DNA from: Paenibacillus andongensis
Lineage (GTDB): Bacteria; Bacillota; Bacilli; Paenibacillales; NBRC-103111
Length of the DNA: 64,000 bases
Direction: 5' to 3'
Assembly: GCF_025369935.1 (NCBI RefSeq)
Contig: NZ_CP104467.1
Span: 3,665,001 to 3,729,000, forward strand
Positions within the stretch are counted from its first letter, which is position 1. Every line of letters starts with the position of its first letter. Below are positions 32,408 through 41,540 of this stretch, piece after piece. The notes beneath the pieces were generated by a model that ran no database searches, was not told the DNA's origin, and saw only the letters and a list, made by a program, of their open reading frames with translations. The position numbers were made by a program, and so were the translations under genes.

Positions 32408-32490
32408 ATGAAAAAGAATATTTAACATGAGCATCAAGGGATGACACCATCTTTACATACATAGAAATAAATAGGAGAGGATTGGTTCGA

Positions 32491-33564
32491 TTGAAAAAGA
32501 GAATCCTTACTGGCAAATTGGCTTTGATGTTTAGTATGTTCATGGTTTTAATTATCATCTCAGCTTGTGCTTCCGAAAAATCTGCAACCACAACGCCAGC
32601 TGCATCTACCGCAGCAGGTGCAACCAAGTCCCCTTCGGCAGAGCCGCTCAAGAAGGTCAAAATTCAGTTGAAATGGGTGCCACAAGCGCAGTTCGCCGGA
32701 ATCTATGCCGCTAAAGAGAAAGGCTTTTACAAGGATGAAGGAATCGATGTAGAAATTGTGCCTGGCGGACCGGATGTTATCATCGAGCAGCAAGTTGTAA
32801 ATGGCGCTGTCGATATTGGCGTATCGAGCTTTGACTCTTTGTTAGTCAACCGTGACAATGGATTACCTCTCGTCTCGTTGGCGCAAGTAACACAGAAGAG
32901 TTCGTACCGTTTAATATCCAAAAAATCGACCGGTATCGATGCGCCAGCCAAAATGAAGGACAAAAAGGTCGGGACATGGATGGGAAGCCAGCAGTTCCAA
33001 GTGCTTGCTTTTATGGAGAAGAACGGACTTGACCCGAAGAAAGACATTCAATTGGTCAAACAAGGCTTCACAATGGATCAATTCTTTGGGGATCAGCTGG
33101 ATGTGGCGACAGCAACGATTTATAACGAGTACTATGTTGTGCTTGAGAGCGGTGTGAAAGAGACAGATTTGAATGTGTTTAACTTTGATGATGCCGGTGT
33201 TGCGATGCTGGAGGATACGCTTATTGCGAAGAAGGACTGGGTCGATAAGAACCACGATCTCGCAGTTAAAGCCGTGAGAGCAACCCTGAAAGGCTGGAAC
33301 TACGCGATTGAGCATCAGGACGAAGTCGTTGATATTGTGATGAAAAGTGTAGCGGCAGGCAGTACAACAAAACAACATCAAACGACGATGCTGAAGGAAA
33401 TGGCGAAGCTTGTGAAGCCGGAAGGATTTACGAATGAGCAAGTTGGCTCTTTCGTCGATGAGTCGGTGAAACGGACAGCTGACATTGCGCTTAAATATGG
33501 CTTGATTAAGAAAGCAGCTGATTTGACTGGGGCTATTGATAAAACGATTTTACAGGGCAAGTGA
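32491..33564 (+). CDS. NMT1/THI5-like substrate-binding lipoprotein
   Basis: 357-residue lipoprotein. Signal LKKRILTGKLALMFSMFM, lipobox IISAC, Thr/Ala/Ser-rich linker, then an NMT1/THI5-like domain (KVKIQLKWVPQAQFAGIYAA, GFYKDEGIDVEIVPGGPDV, GAVDIGVSSFDSLLVNR). Relatives bind hydroxymethylpyrimidine, riboflavin or related heterocycles, which fits a pyrimidine importer. TTG at 32491 with AGGAGAGG upstream; the TTG at 32482 abuts the Shine-Dalgarno. The stop overlaps the reading frame before the aminotransferase by only a few bases. Confidence 0.87.
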   Translation: MKKRILTGKLALMFSMFMVLIIISACASEKSATTTPAASTAAGATKSPSAEPLKKVKIQLKWVPQAQFAGIYAAKEKGFYKDEGIDVEIVPGGPDVIIEQQVVNGAVDIGVSSFDSLLVNRDNGLPLVSLAQVTQKSSYRLISKKSTGIDAPAKMKDKKVGTWMGSQQFQVLAFMEKNGLDPKKDIQLVKQGFTMDQFFGDQLDVATATIYNEYYVVLESGVKETDLNVFNFDDAGVAMLEDTLIAKKDWVDKNHDLAVKAVRATLKGWNYAIEHQDEVVDIVMKSVAAGSTTKQHQTTMLKEMAKLVKPEGFTNEQVGSFVDESVKRTADIALKYGLIKKAADLTGAIDKTILQGK

Positions 33565-33644
33565 GTTTTGGAAAGGCAAGAGGATCGTGGATGACTGTAG
33601 TCTGCGATCCTTCTTTACATCATCAGGAGAGGGGAGCTGGGCTT

Positions 33645-35018
33645 ATGAGCGCTAACGAAGTTAGTGATCTGCTAACGAAGGAGGACCTGCTTGAGAAAGA
33701 TCGCAAATATGTGTGGCATCACATGTCAGCACATAACGAAAATCCGATGATACTTGCTTCTGGTGAGGGAAGCTGGGTTACGGATGTGGATGGGAATCGC
33801 TATTTGGATGGCATGTCCGGATTATGGTGCGTGAATGTGGGTCACGGCAGAAAAGAAATTGCGGAGGCTGCCGCTGAGCAAATGATGAAAATCGCTTATG
33901 CTACGCTCGTCCAATCTCATGTACCCGCGATTGAATTAGCTGCGAAATTGAATGAGTGGCTGGATGGTGAGTATCGGATTTTTTACTCAAATTCAGGGTC
34001 GGATGCCAATGAAGTGGCTTTCAAGATTGCTCGCCAATACCATCATCAGAATGGAAAGCCGTCCAAACATAAGTTCATCTCAAGACACCGTGCTTATCAT
34101 GGCAATTCAATGGGGGCACTGGGTGCAACAGGGCAAGCGCAGCGTAAGTTGAAATATGAACCGCTTGGTGTAGGCTTTCAGCATGTGCCACCGCCTTATT
34201 GCTATCGCTGCCCATTCGGCCAGACAAAAGGGTCATGCAGTTTTCAATGCGCCAAAGCCATCGAGGATGCCATTGTTTGGGAGGGGCCAGATTCTGTTGC
34301 CGGCGTAATCGTAGAGCCCGTGATTACGGGAGGCGGAATGATTGTTCCTCCGGACGAGTACCTGCCCATGGTGCGCAGCATTTGTGATAAGTATAAAGTG
34401 CTCCTCATTGTAGATGAAGTGATTTGCGGATTCGGTCGATCCGGCGAGAAGTTCGGTCATCTGAATTATGGAGTGAGACCGGACATCGTGACAATGGCCA
34501 AAGGCTTGACCAGTGCGTACTCGCCTCTTTCTGCAACCGCTGTTTCGGCTGAACTGTATGAATCGTTCAAAGATAAAGAAGCGACCAGCCATTTAAGACA
34601 CATCAATACGTTTGGAGGTAATCCAGTCTCTTGCGTTGTTGCAATGAAGAATATGGAGATTTTGGAAAAAGAAAACCTGGTTGCGCGCTCTGCTCATATC
34701 GGAAACACATTTAGAACTCAATTGGAACCTTTGCTTGACCACCCGCATGTTGGGGAGATACGCATTTTTGGATCAGCGATGGGTATCGAGCTTGTAGAAG
34801 ATCAAGAGTCGAAGCTTCCGGCAACTGCTGACCGCGTGACGAAGATCATAGCAAGCTGCAAGCAAAAAGGTCTGCTCATTGGGAGGAACGGGGATACAGT
34901 GCCTGGATTTGCTAACATTCTCACGCTAAGTCCACCTTTATCTTCGACAAATGAGGATATTGCTTTTATCATCGAGACCTTGCTTGCTGTGTTTGATGCC
35001 AATCAGGAGAAAGGATGA
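33645..35018 (+). CDS. Class III omega-amino acid aminotransferase (beta-alanine:pyruvate type)
   Basis: 457-residue PLP enzyme. YLDGMSGLWCVNVGHGRKEI is the conserved opening; also SNSGSDANEVAFKIAR, HRAYHGNSMGALGATG, the PPYCYRCPFGQT block of omega-amino acid transaminases, LLIVDEVICGFGRSG, and PLP lysine in TMAKGLTSAYSP near residue 286. It should convert beta-alanine (or 3-aminoisobutyrate) to (methyl)malonate semialdehyde. ATG 33645 with GGGGAG 8 nt upstream; the longer frame from 33561 lacks homology. The enzyme links the amidohydrolases in this operon to the semialdehyde dehydrogenase at 43.3 kb. Confidence 0.88.
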   Translation: MSANEVSDLLTKEDLLEKDRKYVWHHMSAHNENPMILASGEGSWVTDVDGNRYLDGMSGLWCVNVGHGRKEIAEAAAEQMMKIAYATLVQSHVPAIELAAKLNEWLDGEYRIFYSNSGSDANEVAFKIARQYHHQNGKPSKHKFISRHRAYHGNSMGALGATGQAQRKLKYEPLGVGFQHVPPPYCYRCPFGQTKGSCSFQCAKAIEDAIVWEGPDSVAGVIVEPVITGGGMIVPPDEYLPMVRSICDKYKVLLIVDEVICGFGRSGEKFGHLNYGVRPDIVTMAKGLTSAYSPLSATAVSAELYESFKDKEATSHLRHINTFGGNPVSCVVAMKNMEILEKENLVARSAHIGNTFRTQLEPLLDHPHVGEIRIFGSAMGIELVEDQESKLPATADRVTKIIASCKQKGLLIGRNGDTVPGFANILTLSPPLSSTNEDIAFIIETLLAVFDANQEKG

Positions 35019-35024
35019 TAGGTC

Positions 35025-36296
35025 TTGCCTAAAGCACCTCAGATACAAATTAACGCTTCACGACTGCAACAGCGAATTCAGGAGCTCGCCGAAATCGGGA
35101 AAATTGGAGAGACGGGCGTATGCAGATTAGCCTTGTCCAAAGAAGATCGAGAAGGCGTGGAGTTAGTGAAAAGTTGGATGCAGGAAGCTGGGATGGAAGC
35201 TTCAATCGATCCATTCGCCAACTTAATTGGTGTGCTTAAGGGGAGCAATCCGAGTGCGCCTGTACTTATGCTAGGCTCTCATGTGGATTCGCAGCCTTAT
35301 GGCGGTAGATTTGATGGTGCGATAGGCGTACTTGGTGCGATTGAGGTGGTCCAAACGCTGGTGGAGGAAGGGATAAAGCCAGAATGTAATATTGAAGTTG
35401 TGGCATTCTGCGATGAAGAGGGCTGCCGCTTCAACAAAGGGCTTTTCGGCGTTCGCGGTATGACCGGAAAGCTTGAAGCAAATGAGTTGGAGCGTACGGA
35501 TAAAAATGGCGTTACACGTAGAGAAGCTTTGGTTCAGTTTGGGTGTGACCCTGTTGAATTCGAGAGCTATGTGTTCCAAGAAGGTCGGATTGGCGCTTTT
35601 CTGGAGCTGCATATCGAGCAAGGTCCAGTTCTGGAGTCACTCGATGCTCCGATTGGTATCGTCAGCGGAATCTCTGGTCCATTATGGCTCACGGTAGAGA
35701 TGACCGGCTTCGCTGGGCACGCGGGTTCGGTGCCGATGTCTATGCGCCAAGACGCGCTTCTAGGCTGTGCCAAAATCATTGTGGCGCTCAATGAGTTAGT
35801 GCGGCAGGAGCCAGGTGCTCCGACCGTCGGAACGGTAGGCTCCCTTACGGTGTTTCCGGATTCCCGCAATATCATCCCGGAGAAGGTATCCTTCACCATT
35901 GACTTGCGGGACATTGATTTACGGCGTCGCAATGCGGTAGAAGCGGAGCTGATCAGCGTGATCGAGAACGTGTCGCACGAGCATGGTCTCACGTATACGA
36001 TTCGCGAAGATACGAACAGTGAACCCCGCTACTGTGCGAACTGGATCAAGCAAAGCCTGCATCAGGAAGCAGCTCTGATGGGGTTGGCTCCGCCAGAGCT
36101 GATGAGCGGACCTTTTCATGATTCGCTTACCATGTCCTATGTTTGTGACTATGGGATGATTTTCGTTCGATGCCTCGAAGGCATCAGTCACAATCCCAAA
36201 GAATATGCTAGTCCAGAGGACATTACGATGGGCACGGAGCTTTTATACCGTACCGCACGACGGATCGCCACGGAAAAGGGGGGCTTCCAGCCATGA
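35025..36296 (+). CDS. M20 family amidohydrolase (N-carbamoyl-beta-alanine / N-carbamoyl amino acid hydrolase)
   Basis: 423-residue di-metal amidohydrolase of the AllC/AmaB/Pyd3 group. Metal ligands and motifs: LGSHVDSQPYGGRFDGAIGV (His, Asp), FCDEEGCRF (Glu-Glu), ELHIEQGPVLE (His), FAGHAGSVPM dimerisation loop and a C-terminal SGPFHDSLTM-His. Yeast-type beta-ureidopropionase belongs to this family, so it may release beta-alanine, CO2 and ammonia. TTG start with AAAGGA 9 nt upstream. It is followed by a second, unrelated candidate for the same step (nitrilase family), overlapping by 4 nt. Confidence 0.87.
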   Translation: MPKAPQIQINASRLQQRIQELAEIGKIGETGVCRLALSKEDREGVELVKSWMQEAGMEASIDPFANLIGVLKGSNPSAPVLMLGSHVDSQPYGGRFDGAIGVLGAIEVVQTLVEEGIKPECNIEVVAFCDEEGCRFNKGLFGVRGMTGKLEANELERTDKNGVTRREALVQFGCDPVEFESYVFQEGRIGAFLELHIEQGPVLESLDAPIGIVSGISGPLWLTVEMTGFAGHAGSVPMSMRQDALLGCAKIIVALNELVRQEPGAPTVGTVGSLTVFPDSRNIIPEKVSFTIDLRDIDLRRRNAVEAELISVIENVSHEHGLTYTIREDTNSEPRYCANWIKQSLHQEAALMGLAPPELMSGPFHDSLTMSYVCDYGMIFVRCLEGISHNPKEYASPEDITMGTELLYRTARRIATEKGGFQP

Positions 36297-37174
36297 GCAA
36301 AGTGAAAGTTGGCCTCATTCAAGCCTCGCATGATGTGCATGGCGATGAGGCCGTGGTCAAACACAAAGAAGCAGCGATACAAAAGCATATCGCGTTGGTT
36401 CGTAAAGCGGCGCAGCAAGGCGCGCAGATCATTTGCTTGCAAGAAATATTCTACGGCCCTTATTTCTGCGCAGAGCAAACAACTAAGTGGTACGATGCCG
36501 CAGAGGAAATACCAAAGGGGCCAACGACTATGCTCTTCCAGGAACTGGCGAAGGAACTCGGGGTTGTCATCATCCTTCCTATATATGAGAGAGAAGGCAT
36601 CGCTTCGTATTACAATACGGCTGCTGTGATTGATGCGGATGGCACCTATTTGGGCAAATACCGCAAACATCACATTCCGCATGTGGCGGCGGGAGGCGGT
36701 ACTTGCGGGTTCTGGGAGAAGTATTATTTTAAACCAGGTAATCTGGGCTATCCCGTTTTTGATACAGCGTTTGCTAAGGTTGGGGTTTACATCTGTTACG
36801 ATCGCCATTTCCCAGAAGGAGCAAGGGCTCTCGGACTTGGCGGAGCAGAGATTGTGTTCAATCCTTCCGCTACAGTATCGGGGACGTCGGAGTATCTCTG
36901 GAAGCTTGAACAACCGGCTCACGCCGTGGCCAATGGGTATTATGTCGGTGCCATTAATCGTGTTGGTCACGAAGCTCCGTGGAACATGGGAGAATTCTAT
37001 GGTCAATCTTACTTGGTGGATCCGCGCGGTTCGATTGTTTCCATCGGAAGTCGGAATCAAGATGAAGTGGTCATCGGCGAAATGGACAAAGAGTTAATCC
37101 GTGAAGTCCGCAATGTTTGGCAATTTTATCGGGATCGCAGGCCTGAAACCTATGAACAAATTGTTAGCTTATAA
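36293..37174 (+). CDS. Nitrilase-family amidohydrolase, probable beta-ureidopropionase
   Basis: 293-residue carbon-nitrogen hydrolase. Catalytic Glu near 50 (CLQEIFYGPYF), Lys near 121 (GKYRKHHIPH) and Cys near 167 (GVYICYDRHFPEGAR). The overall sequence resembles mammalian/plant beta-ureidopropionase and N-carbamoylputrescine amidase. Expected reaction: N-carbamoyl-beta-alanine + H2O to beta-alanine + CO2 + NH3. ATGA overlap with the M20 gene. It may share or divide substrates (carbamoyl-beta-alanine versus carbamoyl-beta-aminoisobutyrate); this division is speculative. Confidence 0.87.
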   Translation: MSKVKVGLIQASHDVHGDEAVVKHKEAAIQKHIALVRKAAQQGAQIICLQEIFYGPYFCAEQTTKWYDAAEEIPKGPTTMLFQELAKELGVVIILPIYEREGIASYYNTAAVIDADGTYLGKYRKHHIPHVAAGGGTCGFWEKYYFKPGNLGYPVFDTAFAKVGVYICYDRHFPEGARALGLGGAEIVFNPSATVSGTSEYLWKLEQPAHAVANGYYVGAINRVGHEAPWNMGEFYGQSYLVDPRGSIVSIGSRNQDEVVIGEMDKELIREVRNVWQFYRDRRPETYEQIVSL

Positions 37175-37194
37175 GCGTGGGAGGGGGAGCGAAG

Positions 37195-38559
37195 ATGAGT
37201 TCAACATTTATTTCCTTAACCGATTTGAAACGCAATTTCGCGGAGGTCAAATCCGGTATGAAGCCGAAAGAGGCGATCGAGGAATCGAACCGCTGCTTAT
37301 TTTGTTATGATGCTCCTTGCATTCGTGCCTGTCCAACGGGGATTGATATTCCTTCTTTTATCAAAAAGATTGCTTCCGGCAATCTCAAAGGCTCCGTACG
37401 TACAATTATGGAAGCGAATCCGGTAGGGGCCTCTTGCTCAAGGGTATGTCCCACAGAGGAGCTTTGTGAAGGAGCTTGTGTACTCAATCATTCGTCCAAG
37501 CCTATCCTAATTGGCAACTTACAGCGCTATGCGACGGATTGGGCTATTAAGAATGAACAAATATTGTTCAAGGCCGGGACAAGTAATGGGAAGTCAGTTG
37601 CTGTGATTGGTGGCGGGCCTGCTGGTTTATCGGCAGCTCGGGAGCTTGCCCGCTTCGGGTTCAAGGTTACGGTGTTTGAGGCGAAGGAGCAGGCTGGAGG
37701 GTTAGATACCTACGGAATCGTCTCGTTCCGGCTGCCCCAGGAGATTTCACTATGGGAAGTCGAGCAGGTTAAGCAGTTAGGTGTGGAATTCCATATGAAC
37801 ACGCGAGTCGGCATAGATATAAGCAGCGCAGATTTACTGGGCGACTATGATGCCGTTGTTCTGGCTGTGGGAATGTCAAGGGTTCCGATGCTGGGTATTG
37901 AAGGCGAAGCCTTAAAAGGCGTGTACGATGCCATCGATTTTGTGGAATCTACGAAGACAGAACAGGAGCTGGATACATCCCTCGTTGGTAAGCGGGTAGC
38001 TGTCATAGGAGCGGGGAATACAGCAATAGATGCGGCGACGTGCTCAGTAAGGCTAGGAGCTGAAAAAGTGCAAATTGTGTATCGGCGTACACAGGAAGAG
38101 ATGACGGCGTATGATTTTGAATATGATTTCGCTAAGCAGGATGGCGTTGCGTTTCAGTGGCTTACGGCTCCAAAACGGATCATTGGGGATGCGAATGGGA
38201 ATGTCGTAGCATTAGAATGCTTGCGCATGGAACTAGTGGAAGTAGATGCGGGGCGCAAACGTCCGCTTCCCATTGAAGGCTCAGAATTTATCATGGAGGT
38301 AGATGCCGTTATTAAGGCGATTGGGCAGACGAGGCATGTTTCCCTCATTGATCAATTCGAACTTGCACATACACGAGGAACCGTTACAGTTGATCCGTCA
38401 ACAGGTCAAACGTCCAATCCCAAGGTGTATGCAGCGGGCGACGTCATTTTCGGAGAAGGACAGGGAGAAGCAATGGTTGTATCGGCGGCTCAGCAAGGCA
38501 AACAAACGGCTTATGCTATTTATAATCAACTGGTGAAAAGGGAAAATGCTTCGGCTTAA
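37195..38559 (+). CDS. preT: NAD-dependent dihydropyrimidine dehydrogenase subunit PreT
   Basis: 454-residue flavoprotein of the glutamate synthase small-subunit type. N-terminal cluster cysteines (CLFCYDAPCIRACPTG, CSRVCPTEELCEGAC), FAD-binding VIGGGPAGLSAARELA near residue 138, NAD-binding VIGAGNTAIDAA near 271, and the C-terminal FAD motif VYAAGDVIFGEGQGE. With PreA it reduces uracil/thymine to the dihydro form using NADH. ATG 37195 with GGAGGGGGAG upstream; 20 nt after the nitrilase gene. Confidence 0.92.
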   Translation: MSSTFISLTDLKRNFAEVKSGMKPKEAIEESNRCLFCYDAPCIRACPTGIDIPSFIKKIASGNLKGSVRTIMEANPVGASCSRVCPTEELCEGACVLNHSSKPILIGNLQRYATDWAIKNEQILFKAGTSNGKSVAVIGGGPAGLSAARELARFGFKVTVFEAKEQAGGLDTYGIVSFRLPQEISLWEVEQVKQLGVEFHMNTRVGIDISSADLLGDYDAVVLAVGMSRVPMLGIEGEALKGVYDAIDFVESTKTEQELDTSLVGKRVAVIGAGNTAIDAATCSVRLGAEKVQIVYRRTQEEMTAYDFEYDFAKQDGVAFQWLTAPKRIIGDANGNVVALECLRMELVEVDAGRKRPLPIEGSEFIMEVDAVIKAIGQTRHVSLIDQFELAHTRGTVTVDPSTGQTSNPKVYAAGDVIFGEGQGEAMVVSAAQQGKQTAYAIYNQLVKRENASA

Positions 38560-38591
38560 TGACTTTCTAAATGGATCGGGAGGGATTCAAC

Positions 38592-39887
38592 ATGGCTGAT
38601 TTACGCATAAATCTAGCAGGTATAGCGTCACCTAATCCGTTCTGGTTAGCATCGGCGCCACCGACCAACACGGGTTATCAAGTTCAACGCGCTTTCGAAG
38701 CGGGGTGGGGTGGAGCGGTTTGGAAAACACTTGGTGATCCCATTATTAATACGTCTTCGCGTTTTGCAGCTATTCATTTCAACGGACAACGCGTTGCAGG
38801 CTTCAATAATATTGAACTCATCACGGACCGACCGTTAGAGGTTAATCTTAAAGAAATTTATGAGACGAAGAAGCGTTTTCCGAATCATGCGGTTGTTGTA
38901 TCCCTGATGGTTGAGCCGAACCGAGAGAAATGGCATGAGATTGTAAAAAAGGTCGAAGCTGTCGGTGTCGACGGCTTGGAGCTGAACTTTGGCTGCCCGC
39001 ATGGCATGGCTGAACGCGGCATGGGTGCTGCTTCGGGGCAGCAGCCAGATCTCGTGGAGGCGCAGACGATGTGGGTGAAGGAAGCGGCGACGACGCCGGT
39101 CATCGTGAAGTTGACGCCGAACATCACAGATATTACGAGCACCGCTAAGGCGGCGGTTCGAGGTGGAGCGGATGCGATATCGTTGATCAATACGATTAAC
39201 TCATTAGCTGGCGTGGATATCGATTCGTGGAACACGATTCCGCATGTCGGGGGCAAGGGCTCTCATGGCGGCTATTGCGGACCAGCAGTTAAACCCATTG
39301 CCCTCCATATGGTTGCTGATTGTGCGCGAAACCTAGAGGTTGGCGTACCTATTTCTGGCATTGGCGGTATTTCCAATTGGCGAGATGCCGTTGAGTTCAT
39401 GCTGATGGGCGCGACGGGCGTTCAAGTGTGTACGGCAGCGATGCACCATGGTTTCCGCATTGTGGAGGATATGATCGATGGCTTGAACAACTATTTGGAT
39501 GAAAAAGGTCTCGCCAGCGTCACAGAATTGATCGGGAAATCCGTTCCGCGCTACTCCGATTGGGGGAACTTGGATTTGAACTATGCGGTTGTGGCGCGAA
39601 TTGACACGGATACCTGTATCAACTGCAACAAATGCCATATCGCTTGCGAAGATACGTCTCATCAATGCATAGATATGTTGACGGGCGATCAGGGTCAGTC
39701 CTATTTGCAAGTACGCGAAGAAGATTGTGTGGGATGTAACTTATGTGCGATTGTTTGTCCCGTTGAAGGCGCCATTTCTATGATTGAGGTATCAGGAACA
39801 GAAGCGCCAATGACTTGGAACGAAAGGCAGGAGGCCGTCGCCAAGCTGTCAGCAGGCAAAGAAACCACCAAGAAGGAGGCTGTGTAA
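38592..39887 (+). CDS. preA: NAD-dependent dihydropyrimidine dehydrogenase subunit PreA
   Basis: 431-residue catalytic subunit. FMN-binding dihydroorotate-dehydrogenase-like barrel (LRINLAGIASPNPFWLASAP, GLELNFGCPHGMAERGMG, PVIVKLTPNITD, ISGIGGISNWRDAVEF), then two 4Fe-4S motifs (CINCNKCHIACEDTSHQC near 341 and CVGCNLCAIVCP near 378). It is the site of uracil/thymine reduction. ATG 38592 with GGGAGGGA 7 nt upstream. Only 2 nt separate its stop from the dihydropyrimidinase start. Confidence 0.93.
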   Translation: MADLRINLAGIASPNPFWLASAPPTNTGYQVQRAFEAGWGGAVWKTLGDPIINTSSRFAAIHFNGQRVAGFNNIELITDRPLEVNLKEIYETKKRFPNHAVVVSLMVEPNREKWHEIVKKVEAVGVDGLELNFGCPHGMAERGMGAASGQQPDLVEAQTMWVKEAATTPVIVKLTPNITDITSTAKAAVRGGADAISLINTINSLAGVDIDSWNTIPHVGGKGSHGGYCGPAVKPIALHMVADCARNLEVGVPISGIGGISNWRDAVEFMLMGATGVQVCTAAMHHGFRIVEDMIDGLNNYLDEKGLASVTELIGKSVPRYSDWGNLDLNYAVVARIDTDTCINCNKCHIACEDTSHQCIDMLTGDQGQSYLQVREEDCVGCNLCAIVCPVEGAISMIEVSGTEAPMTWNERQEAVAKLSAGKETTKKEAV

Positions 39888-39889
39888 CC

Positions 39890-41332
39890 ATGTCCAAGCT
39901 CATTAAGAACGGAACGATCGTGACGTCTGTTGACCAGTACCAAGCGGACGTCCTTATCGAGAACGGGATCATTACGCAAATAGGTTTGAACCTCTCCAAG
40001 GAAGGGGCAGAAATTGTCGATGCCGCAGGTCATTACGTGTTCCCAGGCGGTATTGATCCGCATACCCATCTTGACATGCCTTTTGGCGGCACGGTTACAG
40101 CCGATGATTTCGAAACAGGCACGAGAGCGGCCGCTTTCGGTGGGACGACAACGATCATTGATTTTTGTTTAACGAACAAAGGAAAACCGCTAAGTCAGTC
40201 TGTTCAAACTTGGCATCAAAAAGCCGCAGGCAAAGCCGTCATCGACTATGGATTTCATTTAATGATTGCGGAAATCAACGATGAGGTACTGGCAGAGCTG
40301 CCGAAAATGATTCACGATGAAGGGATCACCTCGCTCAAAGTGTTTATGGCTTATAAAAATGTGTTCCAAGCCGACGACGGCACGCTGTATCGGACACTGC
40401 TCGAGGCAAAACGGCACGGAGCTCTTGTCATGGTACACGCAGAGAACGGCGATGTGATTGAATATTTGATTAAAGAAGCGTTGGAAGCGGGAAATACAGA
40501 TCCGATTTACCATGCATTAACGCGTCCATCCTTAATTGAAGGAGAAGCGACAGGGCGTGCGGCTAAGCTTACTGCATTGGCTGGTTCTCAGCTCTATGTC
40601 GTTCATGTGACGTGCGAAGAAGCCGTTCAGCAGATTGCCGAAGCGCGGAATCAAGGCGTTGATATCTGGGGGGAAACGTGCCCGCAGTACTTGATGCTGG
40701 ATCAGACCTACTTGGAAAAGCCGAACTTCGAAGGGGCAAAATATGTATGGTCGCCTCCGCTGCGCCCGCAGCATCACCAAGAGGCTCTGTGGACCGCATT
40801 GAAAAATGGACAGCTGCAGACGCTCGGATCTGATCACTGTTCATTTAATTTCAATGGGCAAAAAGACTTGGGACTTGGCGATTTTAGCAAAATTCCGAAT
40901 GGAGGACCTTGCATTGAAGATCGATTCTCCATCCTGTATTCAGAAGGCGTAATGAAGGGCCGCATCACACTGAATCAGTTCGTAGATATCGTGTCTACGC
41001 GAATTGCGAAGCTTTTTGGCTTATTTCCCCAAAAAGGGACCATCGCCGTTGGATGCGATGCGGATATTGTTATCTTTGATCCGAACGTAACTCGGACGAT
41101 CTCAGCTGAAACCCACCATATGAATGTGGATTACAATCCATTTGAAGGGATCGTGATCACTGGGGAGCCTGTCACTGTACTGTCTCGAGGCGAATATGTG
41201 ATTCGGAATAAACAATTCGTAGGTACGGCAGGTAGTGGCCAATTCGTGAAACGAGGCATTTACCATTCAGCCTCACGTGATGAAAAGACGAAGCAAGAAG
41301 AAGTTGTTAAAGGGGGAGCCACACATGTCTGA
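39890..41332 (+). CDS. Dihydropyrimidinase / hydantoinase
   Basis: 480-residue cyclic amidohydrolase. Metal-binding GIDPHTHLD near residue 58, the carbamylated-lysine region TSLKVFMAYKN near 150, metal ligands in VMVHAENGD and LYVVHVTCEEA, and the Asp/His block TLGSDHCSF. It opens dihydrouracil or dihydrothymine to the N-carbamoyl-beta-amino acid. ATG 39890 is set by AAGGAGG; the frame from 39815 overlaps preA and is rejected. The last 8 nt overlap the start of the small gene at 41325. Confidence 0.92.
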   Translation: MSKLIKNGTIVTSVDQYQADVLIENGIITQIGLNLSKEGAEIVDAAGHYVFPGGIDPHTHLDMPFGGTVTADDFETGTRAAAFGGTTTIIDFCLTNKGKPLSQSVQTWHQKAAGKAVIDYGFHLMIAEINDEVLAELPKMIHDEGITSLKVFMAYKNVFQADDGTLYRTLLEAKRHGALVMVHAENGDVIEYLIKEALEAGNTDPIYHALTRPSLIEGEATGRAAKLTALAGSQLYVVHVTCEEAVQQIAEARNQGVDIWGETCPQYLMLDQTYLEKPNFEGAKYVWSPPLRPQHHQEALWTALKNGQLQTLGSDHCSFNFNGQKDLGLGDFSKIPNGGPCIEDRFSILYSEGVMKGRITLNQFVDIVSTRIAKLFGLFPQKGTIAVGCDADIVIFDPNVTRTISAETHHMNVDYNPFEGIVITGEPVTVLSRGEYVIRNKQFVGTAGSGQFVKRGIYHSASRDEKTKQEEVVKGGATHV

Positions 41333-41540
41333 GTATGTGCAATTTAAGCTAGAGAAGCAGAAATTGGATGACTTTGTGGCTCAGAAGTTCAGAATCGTCG
41401 GGGTGAAGGAAGATCTGGAGGGAGCGTGGCTCGATCTCGAACATCCCGGCGGTGAAACGGCGAATCTCCATCTAAAGACGGCCAGTGCTAGGAAGTATTA
41501 TGTGTCCTTGCTCCTTAAGCAAGAACAAACGCAAGCTTAA
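41325..41540 (+). CDS. Unknown 71-aa protein in pyrimidine operon
   Basis: Not recognised. MSEYVQFKLEKQKLDDFVA starts a charged helical segment, then a beta-rich middle (KFRIVGVKEDLEGAWLDLEH) and the end SARKYYVSLLLKQ. No membrane segment, no cysteines. GGGGGAG 9 nt upstream and an 8-nt overlap with dihydropyrimidinase indicate coupled translation. Its last 4 nt overlap the end of the convergent pucR-type gene. A role as a small partner or regulator of the pathway is inferred from position only. Confidence 0.72.
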   Translation: MSEYVQFKLEKQKLDDFVAQKFRIVGVKEDLEGAWLDLEHPGGETANLHLKTASARKYYVSLLLKQEQTQA

